A stretch of 64,000 nucleotides of DNA from Candidatus Baldrarchaeota archaeon (GCA_019056805.1 DXJG01000002.1:223103-287102), one strand, 5' to 3'. Shown: positions 36,557-45,965, counted from the stretch's first letter. Notes: generated by a model from the letters alone, not told the origin. Program-made: numbers and translations.

Positions 36557-37441
36557 CTACTTTTTAATTTTACTAATAACAAGTTTTATTATTTTATCCG
36601 CAATATCAACTTTACTAACTTTTTGTAAACCATGCCAGGAAGGAGCAGCATTAACCTCGATGATCATCGGGCCTTCACTAGTCTCGATGATATCCACTCC
36701 AGCATAATCTAAACCTATAGCCTTAGCAGCCTTTATAGCTAATTCTTCCAATTCTTCTTCCAATTTTACAGCTTCAGCTCTCCCTCCAATGGATATATTT
36801 GTTTTCCATTCACCAGGAGGAGGATAACGATACATAGAAGCAACAACTTCATCACCAACAACAAAAGCTCTAATGTCTCGGTTAGGTTTCTCAACATATT
36901 CTTGAACATATAGAACGAGACCAAGAGTATACAAACTTTTCAAAACTCTGTAAGCTAAATCAAAATTATCGGTATGAATAACACCAAGTCCACGCGCACC
37001 AATTAAAGGTTTAATGACGACGCTGCCAAAAGTCCTAACAGCTCTTACGGCTGCATTTAAACTTTCTGTCACAATGGTTCGAGGAACACGTATACCCGCT
37101 TTCTTTAAAGTATAAAGAGTTGCATACTTATCTTTGGCACGTCTAAATGCGTAGGAACTATTAATCACAGGTATGCCGCAAAGCTCTAAATGTTCAAAGA
37201 AACTAACCCTAAAAGTTATTTGATCAGTTGTTCCAAAACCAAAAGTTCTAAGAAGAATGGCATTAACTTCATCAATCAATTTTAGACTACCAGAGGCAAG
37301 ACTTTCTTCTTCCATAATATTTGAAGTAATACTTCTTACAGGAATATAAATAGCTTCACATCCATTCTCTCTAATCGCTCTTTCTAGCTCTCTAAAAAGC
37401 CAATTATTCCTATTATGATAATAAACAATACCAATACGCAC
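36557..37441 (-). CDS. RimK/LysX-type ATP-grasp ligase
   Basis: ATP-grasp enzyme of 294 aa that adds amino acids, often Glu, to a carboxylate. The family core is visible: KDKYATLYTLKKAGIRVPRT, VVIKPLIGARGLGV (ATP loop), YVQEYVEKPNRDIRAFVVG, and the metal ligands in YAGVDIIETSEGPMIIEVNAAPSWHGL. Archaeal members include LysX, MptN and CofF and cannot be told apart here; the DIRAFVVG-DEVVASMYR pattern fits MptN/CofF-like or RimK. GTG start after GGGGTG. It converges with the preceding hypothetical gene. Confidence 0.9.
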   Translation of the reverse strand: MRIGIVYYHNRNNWLFRELERAIRENGCEAIYIPVRSITSNIMEEESLASGSLKLIDEVNAILLRTFGFGTTDQITFRVSFFEHLELCGIPVINSSYAFRRAKDKYATLYTLKKAGIRVPRTIVTESLNAAVRAVRTFGSVVIKPLIGARGLGVIHTDNFDLAYRVLKSLYTLGLVLYVQEYVEKPNRDIRAFVVGDEVVASMYRYPPPGEWKTNISIGGRAEAVKLEEELEELAIKAAKAIGLDYAGVDIIETSEGPMIIEVNAAPSWHGLQKVSKVDIADKIIKLVISKIKK

Positions 37442-37452
37442 TTATAGCACCC

Positions 37453-38070
37453 CTAACTATTCCATGGAGTCTTTAAAAGAATAATCATATAAGGACGAAC
37501 ATCTTTCTTCATTTCAATAAATCCTTCACTTTTTAACTCCCTTAAACATTTTCTAATCTGTCCCTCAGAAACTCTTAATTTTTCGACAAGATCTCTTGTA
37601 GTTAAACTGCCACTCTCTTCCAAAACAGTCAAAATTCTATATTTTACATTTTTTGTCAATTCTTTCTTTATAAATTCCTGTAATCTTGCAGTTTTTTCAC
37701 GTAAAACCTCAACTTCCTTTCTCAAATCCTCAACAACGTTACCATGAGTGTCTAAAGCTTCAACACGTCTCTTTAAATCTTCGATAGTTGAGATATATTT
37801 CTCAATTAAAGCTTGAACATATTTAATAACCGATTTAGATAATTCAGAATGAAAATCAGCAAATTGACTTAAAACAATATCTTTAATATCCAAAAATGTA
37901 TCTTCTAAATTTAAAGACATAGGACTTTCTTTATAATTCTGCTGAGAAACATAATGATCCAAAACATGCTCAAGCTTCTTTTCCCATTTAGCGCGAAGGT
38001 CATACATGATCCCAAGAAGCCTTAAAACTACCCTTCTAGATTTCTTCCCAATATCCTCCTCTTCCATCAT
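37453..38070 (-). CDS. coiled-coil protein with C-terminal winged helix
   Basis: A soluble 205-aa protein: long charged helices (about 5-130) with coiled-coil character (EKYISTIEDLKRRVEALD, EDLRKEVEVLREKTARLQEF) and a winged helix at the end (RILTVLEESGSLTTRDLVEKLRVSEGQIRKCLRELKSEGFI). It is probably a DNA-binding regulator that dimerises through the coiled coil. ATG at 38070 (or 38082) follows GGTG. It is 11 bases from the ATP-grasp start on the same strand, so an operon with it is likely. Confidence 0.8.
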   Translation of the reverse strand: MMEEEDIGKKSRRVVLRLLGIMYDLRAKWEKKLEHVLDHYVSQQNYKESPMSLNLEDTFLDIKDIVLSQFADFHSELSKSVIKYVQALIEKYISTIEDLKRRVEALDTHGNVVEDLRKEVEVLREKTARLQEFIKKELTKNVKYRILTVLEESGSLTTRDLVEKLRVSEGQIRKCLRELKSEGFIEMKKDVRPYMIILLKTPWNS

Positions 38071-38114
38071 ACACCACACCATCTTATAAAACTAACAACA
38101 ATTCCTCTACATCA

Positions 38115-38831
38115 TTAAATAATCTTCCTCTGCCTAGGCAATGAAAACTTGTAAACACATAATTCATCCAAATAACCATCAAAATCCATCAAAAAAGAAT
38201 TTAATTTAAAGACAGGAGCAACTGGAACACCTAAATCAAACATAATTCTCTCTTGAAAAAGCGTGACCAAAAGAGGAACCAAAACGCATTCACCCCAATC
38301 TTCAATCCCCAAATTCAACAAGTATTTATCCAATACACTGCCAAAAAATTCAACTCTCTTAATATGTTTTTTCACGGCATTTCTCAAACCAGAAGCCTTA
38401 CCTGAACGAACACCCCAATGTTTAGCATCAAGACACAAAATAAACGGCTTACGCAAACCCAATATATCTATTTCACCTCTACCAGAACTATGTTTAAAAC
38501 GAAAATTCAAAAAGCACTTAAACCCGAAACTTTCAAGAACATTAGAACAAAAAACTTCAAACTCTTTCCAGGTCAATAAACGAGAAACTTTCTCAACATC
38601 ACAGCCTAAATTAACAGCAAGACACGCCAATCTCAATCTCTCTTCGTCGTTAACAACAAGCATTTTATCCCCAGTACTAATGATTTTCCCCTCTTCAATC
38701 AACTTATTAACAACTCTTCCCACCAAACTTGAAGCAAAACCGCTACATGTTGCAATATCCTCAATAGAAAACGTTTCAGCATCCTTTGAAAGTTTCAAGA
38801 TACAAAGTATAATTTCTCTTTCAAAAACCAT
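38115..38831 (-). CDS. winged-helix protein with PD-(D/E)XK-like nuclease domain
   Basis: A 238-aa protein: winged helix at 5-60 (FSIEDIATCSGFASSLVGRVVNKLIEEGKI), linker, then a restriction-endonuclease-like core with Glu91 (WKEFEVF), GEIDILGL (Asp122) and LCLDAKHW (Asp135-Ala-Lys137). This is the Ex...D...(D/E)xK arrangement, with Asp replacing Glu. KASGLRNAVKKHIKRV follows, typical of archaeal 'restriction endonuclease-like' families. It could be a repair nuclease or a Holliday-junction-type enzyme; the substrate is unknown. It precedes the coiled-coil gene on the same strand. Confidence 0.75.
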   Translation of the reverse strand: MVFEREIILCILKLSKDAETFSIEDIATCSGFASSLVGRVVNKLIEEGKIISTGDKMLVVNDEERLRLACLAVNLGCDVEKVSRLLTWKEFEVFCSNVLESFGFKCFLNFRFKHSSGRGEIDILGLRKPFILCLDAKHWGVRSGKASGLRNAVKKHIKRVEFFGSVLDKYLLNLGIEDWGECVLVPLLVTLFQERIMFDLGVPVAPVFKLNSFLMDFDGYLDELCVYKFSLPRQRKII

Positions 38832-39039
38832 AATCTAAACCCTTCATAACAGATTAAACTACCTAAACATGAAAAATTTAAAATTTAAATGCAACGCAAC
38901 CCACATACTTTTTAACTTAACTCATCAACACAAAGTACAATGTAATAACTTGATAATTAACTGGATAAAGCACAATTTTAACACGACAACACACAGCTTG
39001 TTAATAATCACTTAAAAAGGGAATACACGAGGGATCTAA

Positions 39040-40560
39040 GTGCCATTAACCCTTGAAAACCCAAAATATCGTGAAATGTTCAAAAAAGCAAAGAACATCG
39101 CAGAAAAATACCTTGAGCAGAAACAAAAAACGTTAATAGTATGCCATGGAGATGGTGATGGAGTAAGCAGCGGGGTTCTAACATACATAGCCCTATGGAA
39201 ACATGAAACTCCGGTGGAATATATCGTAACAAGGGAATTAACGCCTCCCATACTAGCACAAATAAAGCAAAAATACAAAGAGGAAGATTGTGAAAGAATA
39301 ATATTCTGCGACATAGGAGCGGGAAAAGAAAAAGAAATAGAAAAACAATATATGAACTATATAATCTTAGATCATCACGAACCTCAATTTAAACAATCAG
39401 AACGACACCTAAACCCAATATATCATAACATAAACGACCTAACGGAATGTTCAGGAAGTGTAACAGCCTATTTGGCAATCTATCACCTATATGATGAAGA
39501 GTTTTGGAAAACAAGATGGGGAAAATGGATAACAGCACTAGCGGTACTAGGAGCAGTAGCAGACCTACAAAATATAAAATACGGACGTCTGATTGGACTA
39601 AATAGAGAAATCCTAAAATTCGCTAAACAAATAGGAGCTGTAGAATATAAATTTGACATAGGATTTTACGGAAGATACACAAGACCCTTACCAGTAGCAA
39701 TAGCATATCATAGCCCCAAACTTCCAGAGCCGCTAAATGACGTCTCAAAATGTGCATCATGGCTCAAAAAACAAGGCTTACAACTAACAGAAGAAAAATA
39801 TAATGGAACATATTGGAGAAGGATCATAGACTTAAGTGAAGAAGAAAAACAACAGCTATTGGAAACCCTTGAAAAATACCTGAAAGAAACAGTTGATTCA
39901 AGCGATCTACAAGAATACTTAGAATCTCTAAAAAACGAGGTATATGACATAGTAGTATTTGAAGAAACAGAACTTAAAGAATTCAGCTTAGACCCAAGAG
40001 AAATAGCAACCTTCTTAAATAGTTGTACAAGACAAGGAGACAACGAAACAGCATTCAATCTGCTTTTCGCAGCATATGATGCAGTAGAAAAAGCAGCAAA
40101 ACACTACAAAATATACAAGGGAATAATAAAAGAAGCGTTAGAAGCAGTTCGAGAAGGACTAATAGAACCAATACAATATAGAAATTTCATATTCTATAAT
40201 TATGGTAATCTCATAAATGAAAAGACCACAGGCATAATAGCAACAAACCTTCTAAAACAAAAAATCTCAAAACAACAAAAACCACATGTAGTAGCTGCCC
40301 TACACACAGATCCGAAAATGCGCGGAATGCTAAAAATAAGCTTCAGAGCTCCACTAAACTACCAAGAGCTAAAAAATAAACAAGGAAAACAACTCAACAT
40401 AGGAGAATTCTTTCAACAATTGAGAGAAAAACTAAAACACGAAGATCCTAGAACAGATGGAGGAGGACATAAAACCGCAGCAGCAATAACAATACCCACG
40501 AAACAACTAAAACAAGTCCTAGAACAACTAGACAAACACCTAGACCAATACACAACATAA
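39040..40560 (+). CDS. DHH-family phosphoesterase, RecJ-like (archaeal)
   Basis: DHH/DHHA1 protein of 506 aa. Motif I is CHGDGDGVSSG, the DHH motif is IILDHHEP, and the C-terminal DHHA1 motif is RTDGGGHKTAAAI, all as in RecJ-like exonucleases. Archaeal members interact with the replisome (GAN) or act as 3'-5' or 5'-3' exonucleases on ssDNA or RNA; the exact subfamily is unclear. The middle part (about 200-370) has no known domain that I recognise. GTG start after GAGGG. The next gene follows after about 30 bases. Confidence 0.88.
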   Translation: MPLTLENPKYREMFKKAKNIAEKYLEQKQKTLIVCHGDGDGVSSGVLTYIALWKHETPVEYIVTRELTPPILAQIKQKYKEEDCERIIFCDIGAGKEKEIEKQYMNYIILDHHEPQFKQSERHLNPIYHNINDLTECSGSVTAYLAIYHLYDEEFWKTRWGKWITALAVLGAVADLQNIKYGRLIGLNREILKFAKQIGAVEYKFDIGFYGRYTRPLPVAIAYHSPKLPEPLNDVSKCASWLKKQGLQLTEEKYNGTYWRRIIDLSEEEKQQLLETLEKYLKETVDSSDLQEYLESLKNEVYDIVVFEETELKEFSLDPREIATFLNSCTRQGDNETAFNLLFAAYDAVEKAAKHYKIYKGIIKEALEAVREGLIEPIQYRNFIFYNYGNLINEKTTGIIATNLLKQKISKQQKPHVVAALHTDPKMRGMLKISFRAPLNYQELKNKQGKQLNIGEFFQQLREKLKHEDPRTDGGGHKTAAAITIPTKQLKQVLEQLDKHLDQYTT

Positions 40561-40593
40561 AACAATCAAAACCTACAACAAAGGTGCAAATCC

Positions 40594-41313
40594 TTGACAA
40601 AAAATGAGAAACAAAAGATAAGAGAATATATCTGGAACAAAATGGAAGAAGAAAGAATAGCCAGATTTCCCTTACCATGCAAAGGCCGAATACCAAATTT
40701 CATCGGAGCAGAAAAAGCAGCTGAAAAACTCAGACAACTACCAGAATATAAAAACTCAAAAATCATCTTTTGTAACCCTGATTCTCCTCAAAGACCCGTA
40801 AGGGAAATGATATTAAAAGACGGTAAAATCCTTGTAATGGCCACACCCAGACTGAAAGAAGGCCTCTTAATCCTAGATCCTTCAAAAATTCCAAAAAACA
40901 AGTATAGAGAAGCATCCACTATTCGAGGCGCATTTAGGTGGGGTACAAAAATACACCCTTCAAAAATAAAAATTGATATAAAAATCACAGGTTCAGTTGC
41001 TGTATCTCCAAAAGGCGGCAGAGTCGGAAAAGGAGGCGGTTACAGCGATCTAGAGTACGGAATCCTAAGAGAGTATCATGCAATAGACGAGAAAACCCCA
41101 GTTATTACTACAGTCCACGATATTCAAATAGTTAATAATATTCCAATGACAGAACATGACATGCCCATAGACATTATAATAACATCTACAAAAATAATTA
41201 GAACAAATACAAAATACAAAAAACCAAAGGGAATCCTATGGGAACATCTTCCAAAAGAAAAAATCAAACAAATTCCACTAATAAAACATCTAAGAAAAAA
41301 CACAAACACCTAA
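40594..41313 (+). CDS. 5-formyltetrahydrofolate cyclo-ligase-like protein
   Basis: A 239-aa protein of the MTHFS/NagB-like fold: KIREYIWNKMEEERIA at the N-terminus, then VMATPRLKEGLLILDPSKIP and the glycine-rich GGRVGKGGGYSDLEYG loop that holds ATP in the enzyme family. Archaea using methanopterin often keep such proteins with unclear substrates. The TTG start follows AGGTG. It lies directly downstream of the DHH gene and converges with radA. Confidence 0.85.
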   Translation: MTKNEKQKIREYIWNKMEEERIARFPLPCKGRIPNFIGAEKAAEKLRQLPEYKNSKIIFCNPDSPQRPVREMILKDGKILVMATPRLKEGLLILDPSKIPKNKYREASTIRGAFRWGTKIHPSKIKIDIKITGSVAVSPKGGRVGKGGGYSDLEYGILREYHAIDEKTPVITTVHDIQIVNNIPMTEHDMPIDIIITSTKIIRTNTKYKKPKGILWEHLPKEKIKQIPLIKHLRKNTNT

Positions 41314-41366
41314 CCTACATTATCCCTCCTAAATACCATTAAATAGTAAATGTAGTGTGTAAGTCG

Positions 41367-42320
41367 TTAAACGTCTTCTATGCCTTGTTCTGTTATTCTA
41401 AAAACTACTTCGCTTTCGGGAAGGTAGGGACTGTCAACTAGTCTGGCTATTCTTCTTTCTTGTTTGCTTTTTCTTAAATATACTCTTGTTGTGCATGAGT
41501 GAGCAAGAATATGTCCACCTGTAGCCTCTGTGGGATCACCGAAGAAAACAGCGGGTCTAGCCATAACTTGGTTCGTTACAACAACAGCTACATTGAAAAC
41601 CTCAGCAATACGAAGCAAAGCATGTAAATGCTTATTTAACTTCTGTTGCCGCTCAGCAAGCATCCCCCTACCGCCATACTCAGCCCTAAAGTGACCCATA
41701 ACACTATCAACAATCAACAAACCAATATTCATCTCAGGAATCAAATCCTTAGCCTTCTCAACAAGCAACATCTGATGATCACTATTATAGGCTCTAGCAG
41801 CTAAAACATTCCTTAAAACTTCTTTCGGATCCAAATTGAATCGCGGAGCCATCTGAACGATACGCTCAGGTCTAAAGGTGCCTTCCGTATCAATATAAAT
41901 AACTCCGCGATCCAAACCACCTTTATCTTCAGGCAATTGCACAGTTACACACAACTGATGGGCGATCTGAGTCTTTCCAGTCCTATATGCACCAAAAAAC
42001 TCAGTAATTCCACGGGTTTCGATTCCACCACCAAGAAGATCATCTAAACTCTTGCTACCCGTAGTAATTCTATGAATCTCCATCCTTTCAGCCCAAACTT
42101 CTTCTGCTGAAACAAAACCAATCCCAACAGCTTTCCTAGCTTCCTCAACAATTTTCGCCGCTACACCTTCGCCAATAGAAAGCGTAGCAGCTAATTCTCT
42201 AGGAGAAGCAACAGCAATTGCTTCAACACTACCAAAACCATTCTCAACCAGCTTCTTAGCTATTGCCGGTCCAACACCAGGCAAATCTTTAATATCCAAA
42301 ACTTTTTTAGTCCGAGCCAC
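41367..42320 (-). CDS. radA: DNA repair and recombination protein RadA
   Basis: Archaeal RecA/Rad51 recombinase (317 aa). N-terminal helix-hairpin-helix domain ([24 protein letters not shown]), then the ATPase core: Walker A GAYRTGKT (110-117), Walker B in [17 protein letters not shown], the L2 region [17 protein letters not shown]. The start is GTG at 42320 after AGGAG; an in-frame start at 42503 would begin inside the neighbouring tRNA-Tyr gene and add 61 residues unlike any RadA. Normal length confirms the shorter form. Confidence 0.97.
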   Translation of the reverse strand: MARTKKVLDIKDLPGVGPAIAKKLVENGFGSVEAIAVASPRELAATLSIGEGVAAKIVEEARKAVGIGFVSAEEVWAERMEIHRITTGSKSLDDLLGGGIETRGITEFFGAYRTGKTQIAHQLCVTVQLPEDKGGLDRGVIYIDTEGTFRPERIVQMAPRFNLDPKEVLRNVLAARAYNSDHQMLLVEKAKDLIPEMNIGLLIVDSVMGHFRAEYGGRGMLAERQQKLNKHLHALLRIAEVFNVAVVVTNQVMARPAVFFGDPTEATGGHILAHSCTTRVYLRKSKQERRIARLVDSPYLPESEVVFRITEQGIEDV

Positions 42321-42483
42321 AAAACCACAACTCCTAACAATCACTAAAACAACCAAAAAGCAACTTAAAAACCTACCGAAAACTACGACAACACAATATA
42401 AAAAACTATCAAAACACCAATATTCAACAAATAAACCAAATAAAAAACAATGGTCGGCCCGCCGGGATTTGAACCCGGGACCT

Positions 42484-42513
42484 CTACCGGAATCCAATGA
42501 CAAATTGGATCCT
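42484..42513 (-). other. tRNA-Tyr intron 3 (between positions 43 and 44)
   Basis: A 30-base intron at the junction of the anticodon stem and the variable loop. The bulge-helix-bulge is canonical: exon ACCG pairs with intron CGGT, with bulges CCA and AGA cut after the second base. The intron folds on itself through GGATCCAAT/ATTGGATTC. Confidence 0.87.
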
Positions 42514-42519
42514 GGCGGT

Positions 42520-42574
42520 GTCTGCGATGTTCGAGCGGCGGCTAAAGTTAAGTAAACGCCTTGCTAGGCGTTTT
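42520..42574 (-). other. tRNA-Tyr intron 2 (canonical, between positions 37 and 38)
   Basis: A 55-base intron after G37. Exon CTGT pairs with intron GCAG (one G-T pair), flanked by bulges AGA and ACA, with cuts after the second base of each. The intron contains its own 7-bp hairpin AAACGCC/GGCGTTT. No C/D or H/ACA guide motif is evident. Confidence 0.9.
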
Positions 42575-42581
42575 CTACAGC

Positions 42582-42615
42582 TTCGGTCTCCAATTCCCAG
42601 AATGGGAACTGGAGT
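42582..42615 (-). other. tRNA-Tyr intron 1 (between positions 30 and 31)
   Basis: A 34-base intron inside the anticodon stem. It is mostly one 12-bp hairpin (CTCCAGTTCCCA with TGGGAATTGGAG). Bulges CGA and AAG flank a central helix CGGG/ACCG with one mismatch, a relaxed bulge-helix-bulge. Removal joins GGCG to G and restores the stem GGCGG. Confidence 0.85.
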
Positions 42616-42644
42616 CGCCCGCTCTGCCACTGAGCTACGGGCCG

Positions 42645-42971
42645 GGACTTTTTTAGATCTTGGGGATTGTTTTAACTATGTCATAGTGATAGTTTTCATC
42701 AGAATTTATATTTTTTGCGGTTTTTATCTTTGTTTTTTGTTTAGCTGGTTTTGGTTAGAGGTTAAAGTATGTTTTTTCAGCGATTGTGTCTATTGTATCA
42801 ATAATATTTTTCGGGAGTGTTCAATAATTCACCTATACAGCTACTCCACAACGATCCTTAAGCAGCAAAAAAGCCTTAGAAGTGTTCCTGTCTTTTGTTT
42901 TCATCCTTAGGTACTTTTGTTAGGGGGAGAGGAAGAATCGAAAAAGAATTAGAGGTAAAGGAAAGAGTTAG
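42645..42971. other. intergenic region between tRNA-Tyr and a small membrane protein
   Basis: About 330 bases, somewhat richer in T and G than the flanking genes on the plus strand. A 414-base open frame running from inside the tRNA through this region has no ribosome binding site and no recognisable product. Nothing else found. Confidence 0.45.
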
Positions 42972-43145
42972 ATGTACTCTAAAAAGTTTGTATACAGAAA
43001 AGATTACGAGAGGAAGCTTGGAGAAAAGAGTTTTTACTCAAACTTAGTAAGTAGTATAGTTCTCGTATGTTTAGTTTTGGTTATCTCCCTACTTTATCTG
43101 AGTCGTATCCAGCAAGATAATGTTACATTAAACCAGATTTTTTAA
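42972..43145 (+). CDS. 57-aa single-pass membrane protein
   Basis: A small protein beginning MYSKKFVYRKDYERKLGEKSF, then one hydrophobic segment (about residues 25-43, VSSIVLVCLVLVISLLYLS), and a short polar tail. The charge pattern, basic before the segment, predicts cytosolic N-terminus. ATG is preceded by a purine-rich AGGTAAAGGAAAGAG tract, and an in-frame stop lies just before it. It is 80 bases from the large membrane-anchored orphan on the same strand and may belong with it. Confidence 0.6.
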   Translation: MYSKKFVYRKDYERKLGEKSFYSNLVSSIVLVCLVLVISLLYLSRIQQDNVTLNQIF

Positions 43146-43225
43146 CAGTATTAAAAATAATATCCGTATCCAATAAAACTAAATATTTTCCTTCCAATCC
43201 TAAAATACTCAATGCTTAATAGTTT

Positions 43226-45835
43226 ATGTGTATGGAGGAGGTTACTCTGAGCATTAAACAAAATATGATGTTCAAAAGAGACCGTAAAAATCTACGTAAG
43301 TACTTTTTCATTTCTGTTATAACTTTCTTACCGCTGTATGTGGAATTTATTTTCTTTGCAAACTCTGCATTCATGGAACCGGTATTCAGTTTCATTCAGA
43401 GCCTAGTTCAGCTTGTTGTCGACTGGAGTAAAACATACCTGCGATTACTCGTAGATAATCCTGTAAATATAATAGCAATGCAAACACCAACAAACAACAT
43501 ATCTAGGGGGACGCCAGTTGAAGAGAGGACAGAGACAGGAAACACAACGGTAAGAGGTAGAGTAATTGGAACAACATCAGCAGATAAGAAATATTCGATA
43601 TGGCATTCACTAAGATACCTAGGAGACAATAATGCATCTGACAAGTTCCCCTCATATACTAGGGCTGCCGTAAACTTAGCAAAGATATCTGCCAAACTTC
43701 ATGCAGCCATAGGCAACAAACATATAGAATTCCTACCCCTAACAACAGAACTCTTAGCGTACAGCACAAATGACGGTGAACTATATTGGGTAAATCTCAA
43801 CGAATATGACCCAAGAAAACCTGTAAAGATCTTTAATAAAAATGGAAACGTAATACGGACCGAATTCATACCTCTTGGGATTTCTAGAAGGATAATATTA
43901 GCGTATAAAGGAGAACATATCGACGGAAAACTTGAGGTTAAGTACGCACCGATCATTCAAGTTAACGTGGAAAGCAGCAACACAAAGCTGTTAAACGAAG
44001 ATACACTGAGAGCAGTATTCAACGAAGAAAAAGGAAATATTCTTTCTTATGATAAGATAAACGAGAACCTAGAGCTATGGGTTAAGGAGTCAGATGGAAA
44101 AGCAAAGAAAGAGTTGATGAATAAAGCCGGATTTCCGCAGTGGCTTCTAGACTATGTTAAGGAGAAAGGAGTCACAGAAGTTTCAGAGTTAACGTACGGA
44201 TCATTAAGGGAAGCTGCTGAACTTGAGTTGAGAAAGAAGAGAGAAGAAAACATACAGGAGAGAGTTAGAAAGGCTCTCATAAATATGGGTTTAAATGTCG
44301 AATTCTCTTCAGACCACACGTTTAACATGGAGTTTAATGGAGTGATAAGCAAAAATCTAGATATTCTCGGAAAATTTGAAAATAAAGAGTTTAAAACGGG
44401 GACAATATTTTTAGGCTCTTCGAAATTTGATGAAAACCTCAACACATATGCCGATAGCAGAAAAGATGCCGATAACTATGTCTCCTTTAACTCAGAAGTA
44501 GCTAAACCACTTGTAGGTGGAGACAAGACATACCCAGATGGCAGATGGTCTTCACAAAATCTAAGAGAGCACTTCAACCCAGACATATACAAAGTTGTGA
44601 GAGAATTCCTTACTACAGAAGTCAAAACATACGCTGAAGAGATGCCTCTAAGCGGATTTGGAGGCTTAACAATATTCCTTAAGAGAACCGAGAAAACAGG
44701 AGGTTATCCTGACTTCTTCTACCTTCAAAGAAAGGCAAGTTCCGTGGGATCACCAATATTGGCAAATCCACTAGGCAGACAAGCCTTAGAAAAAATGGAT
44801 ACGGAAATAACAACGGTATTAAGTCACGCTGTACGTAAAGGCTGTGAAACCATTAAAGTTAAAGATTTTTTAAAGGTTTCAATCCTGCATGCCTACAGAC
44901 TTGCCCTACTTTACGGTTTAGATCCAACTAAAGTTGAATTCAAAATTAAAGGAACTGAAGGACTGAAAATAACTGTAACGCTGAAAGAACTATTCGAAAA
45001 TAGGAAAAAATTCGAAGTTTTCAGCAAGAAGTCCAAAGTAGACTGCATGGTAGTTCCGAAGATGCTTGAGATAAACAGCAAAAGGATCGACGGTAAAGCG
45101 TTAATAGAGGCACTAACAGATCTGAAATTTAACGAAGTTGGAGGCACTGAGGATAAGTATCTAGTGCGAGTTGAAGAATTCCCCAAAATATATGAGAAAA
45201 GCGACGATGAAGAAATAGACTTGGTAATAAAGAAATCTATGTCCGTTGGAAAACCGATAACGAAAACCGTTGAACAAATATTCGGAAAAACACATCTGAG
45301 GGATGTAGGACTTATAACCGAAATCCTTGGAACACATATAGAGAACCATCCGGTACTTAAGCTGATGAGGGAACTAGGACCCCTAGTGGAACCACAAGGT
45401 AACTTCAAAGGTTTACACACTAACATGGCTCTCGCTGCATACAAGTATGCTTTCCTACTTGCAGAGGTTGAAGAACTGATATATACAATAGATAAGAAAT
45501 TAGAGGAAGGTAATCTCAGCAAAGAGCAGGAAATTTACCTAAAGAGGATTAGGGAAGATCTCACTGAACAGAGATACGATTGGATGGACGGAGTCAAAAA
45601 TTTTGTCAAGCAAAAGACAGAGAAAACAACGTATGGAAGACCTACAAACCTCCTCTACAAACTTTCAAGAAGGTTCTTCACAACGAGAATGGAAATCGAA
45701 GAATCTACTAAAATAACAAAGAACTTTAACCTTACTTATGGAGAAGTTAATAGTCCGATACTTCGAAAGAACAACAATATAAACTTTAACTTTTTAATTA
45801 CAAAAGGAGGTATTGTTGTTAACCGATCCAGATAA
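43226..45835 (+). CDS. large membrane-anchored orphan protein (869 aa)
   Basis: Not recognised. A basic N-terminus (KRDRKNLRKY) is followed by a hydrophobic segment (about 28-49) and a second weaker one (about 53-70), then a polar Thr/Asn-rich linker and about 770 mostly hydrophilic residues without further membrane segments or cysteine clusters. By charge, the large part could be outside the cell. The C-terminal half is helical with charged stretches (IDKKLEEGNLSKEQEIYLKR). The start is uncertain: ATG at 43226 is upstream of GGAGGAGG, which would place initiation near 43250 without a standard codon. It converges with the 609-aa orphan. Confidence 0.65.
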   Translation: MCMEEVTLSIKQNMMFKRDRKNLRKYFFISVITFLPLYVEFIFFANSAFMEPVFSFIQSLVQLVVDWSKTYLRLLVDNPVNIIAMQTPTNNISRGTPVEERTETGNTTVRGRVIGTTSADKKYSIWHSLRYLGDNNASDKFPSYTRAAVNLAKISAKLHAAIGNKHIEFLPLTTELLAYSTNDGELYWVNLNEYDPRKPVKIFNKNGNVIRTEFIPLGISRRIILAYKGEHIDGKLEVKYAPIIQVNVESSNTKLLNEDTLRAVFNEEKGNILSYDKINENLELWVKESDGKAKKELMNKAGFPQWLLDYVKEKGVTEVSELTYGSLREAAELELRKKREENIQERVRKALINMGLNVEFSSDHTFNMEFNGVISKNLDILGKFENKEFKTGTIFLGSSKFDENLNTYADSRKDADNYVSFNSEVAKPLVGGDKTYPDGRWSSQNLREHFNPDIYKVVREFLTTEVKTYAEEMPLSGFGGLTIFLKRTEKTGGYPDFFYLQRKASSVGSPILANPLGRQALEKMDTEITTVLSHAVRKGCETIKVKDFLKVSILHAYRLALLYGLDPTKVEFKIKGTEGLKITVTLKELFENRKKFEVFSKKSKVDCMVVPKMLEINSKRIDGKALIEALTDLKFNEVGGTEDKYLVRVEEFPKIYEKSDDEEIDLVIKKSMSVGKPITKTVEQIFGKTHLRDVGLITEILGTHIENHPVLKLMRELGPLVEPQGNFKGLHTNMALAAYKYAFLLAEVEELIYTIDKKLEEGNLSKEQEIYLKRIREDLTEQRYDWMDGVKNFVKQKTEKTTYGRPTNLLYKLSRRFFTTRMEIEESTKITKNFNLTYGEVNSPILRKNNNINFNFLITKGGIVVNRSR

Positions 45836-45965
45836 AAAAGGAAGTTTAGACGCAAATTTTTTCTTTGCTAAACATAATATCAGGTTTAGTTGCTTATTTT
45901 ATGCCTCTACTTTCTTTGAGTAGTAAACTACGATTTTTTATAAGAGTAAGTATTGAATAATTTGC

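Larger units (their letters stand above)
42451..42644 (-). tRNA. tRNA-Tyr (GUA) with three introns
   Basis: The 194-base gene folds to a 75-nt mature tRNA after removal of three introns (34, 55 and 30 bases; listed separately). Acceptor CGGCCCG pairs with CGGGCCG, D-arm GCTC/GAGC, anticodon stem GGCGG/CCGCC around CTGTAGA (anticodon GTA), variable loop AGGTC, T-arm CCGGG-TTCAAAT-CCCGG, discriminator A73 and an encoded CCA (42451-42453). The C1-G72 pair is the archaeal and eukaryotic tRNA-Tyr identity element. The anticodon stem pairs perfectly only after removing introns 1 and 2, which confirms those junctions. Confidence 0.93.

Noticed and set aside
42321..42503. N-terminal extension of the RadA frame back to 42503
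   Set aside because: These 61 codons run through the 3' part of tRNA-Tyr and through AT-rich non-coding DNA and give a hydrophobic sequence unlike any RadA; GTG 42320 with AGGAG upstream gives normal length.
42577..42615. Reading the tRNA as tRNA-Trp with anticodon CCA (loop CTCCAGT)
   Set aside because: The anticodon stem would have an A-C mismatch, and the acceptor has C1-G72, a Tyr feature. The tRNA-Tyr fold with three introns restores all stems.
42497..42910. 137-codon plus-strand frame over the tRNA gene
   Set aside because: It is antisense to tRNA-Tyr, has no ribosome binding site and no recognisable product.
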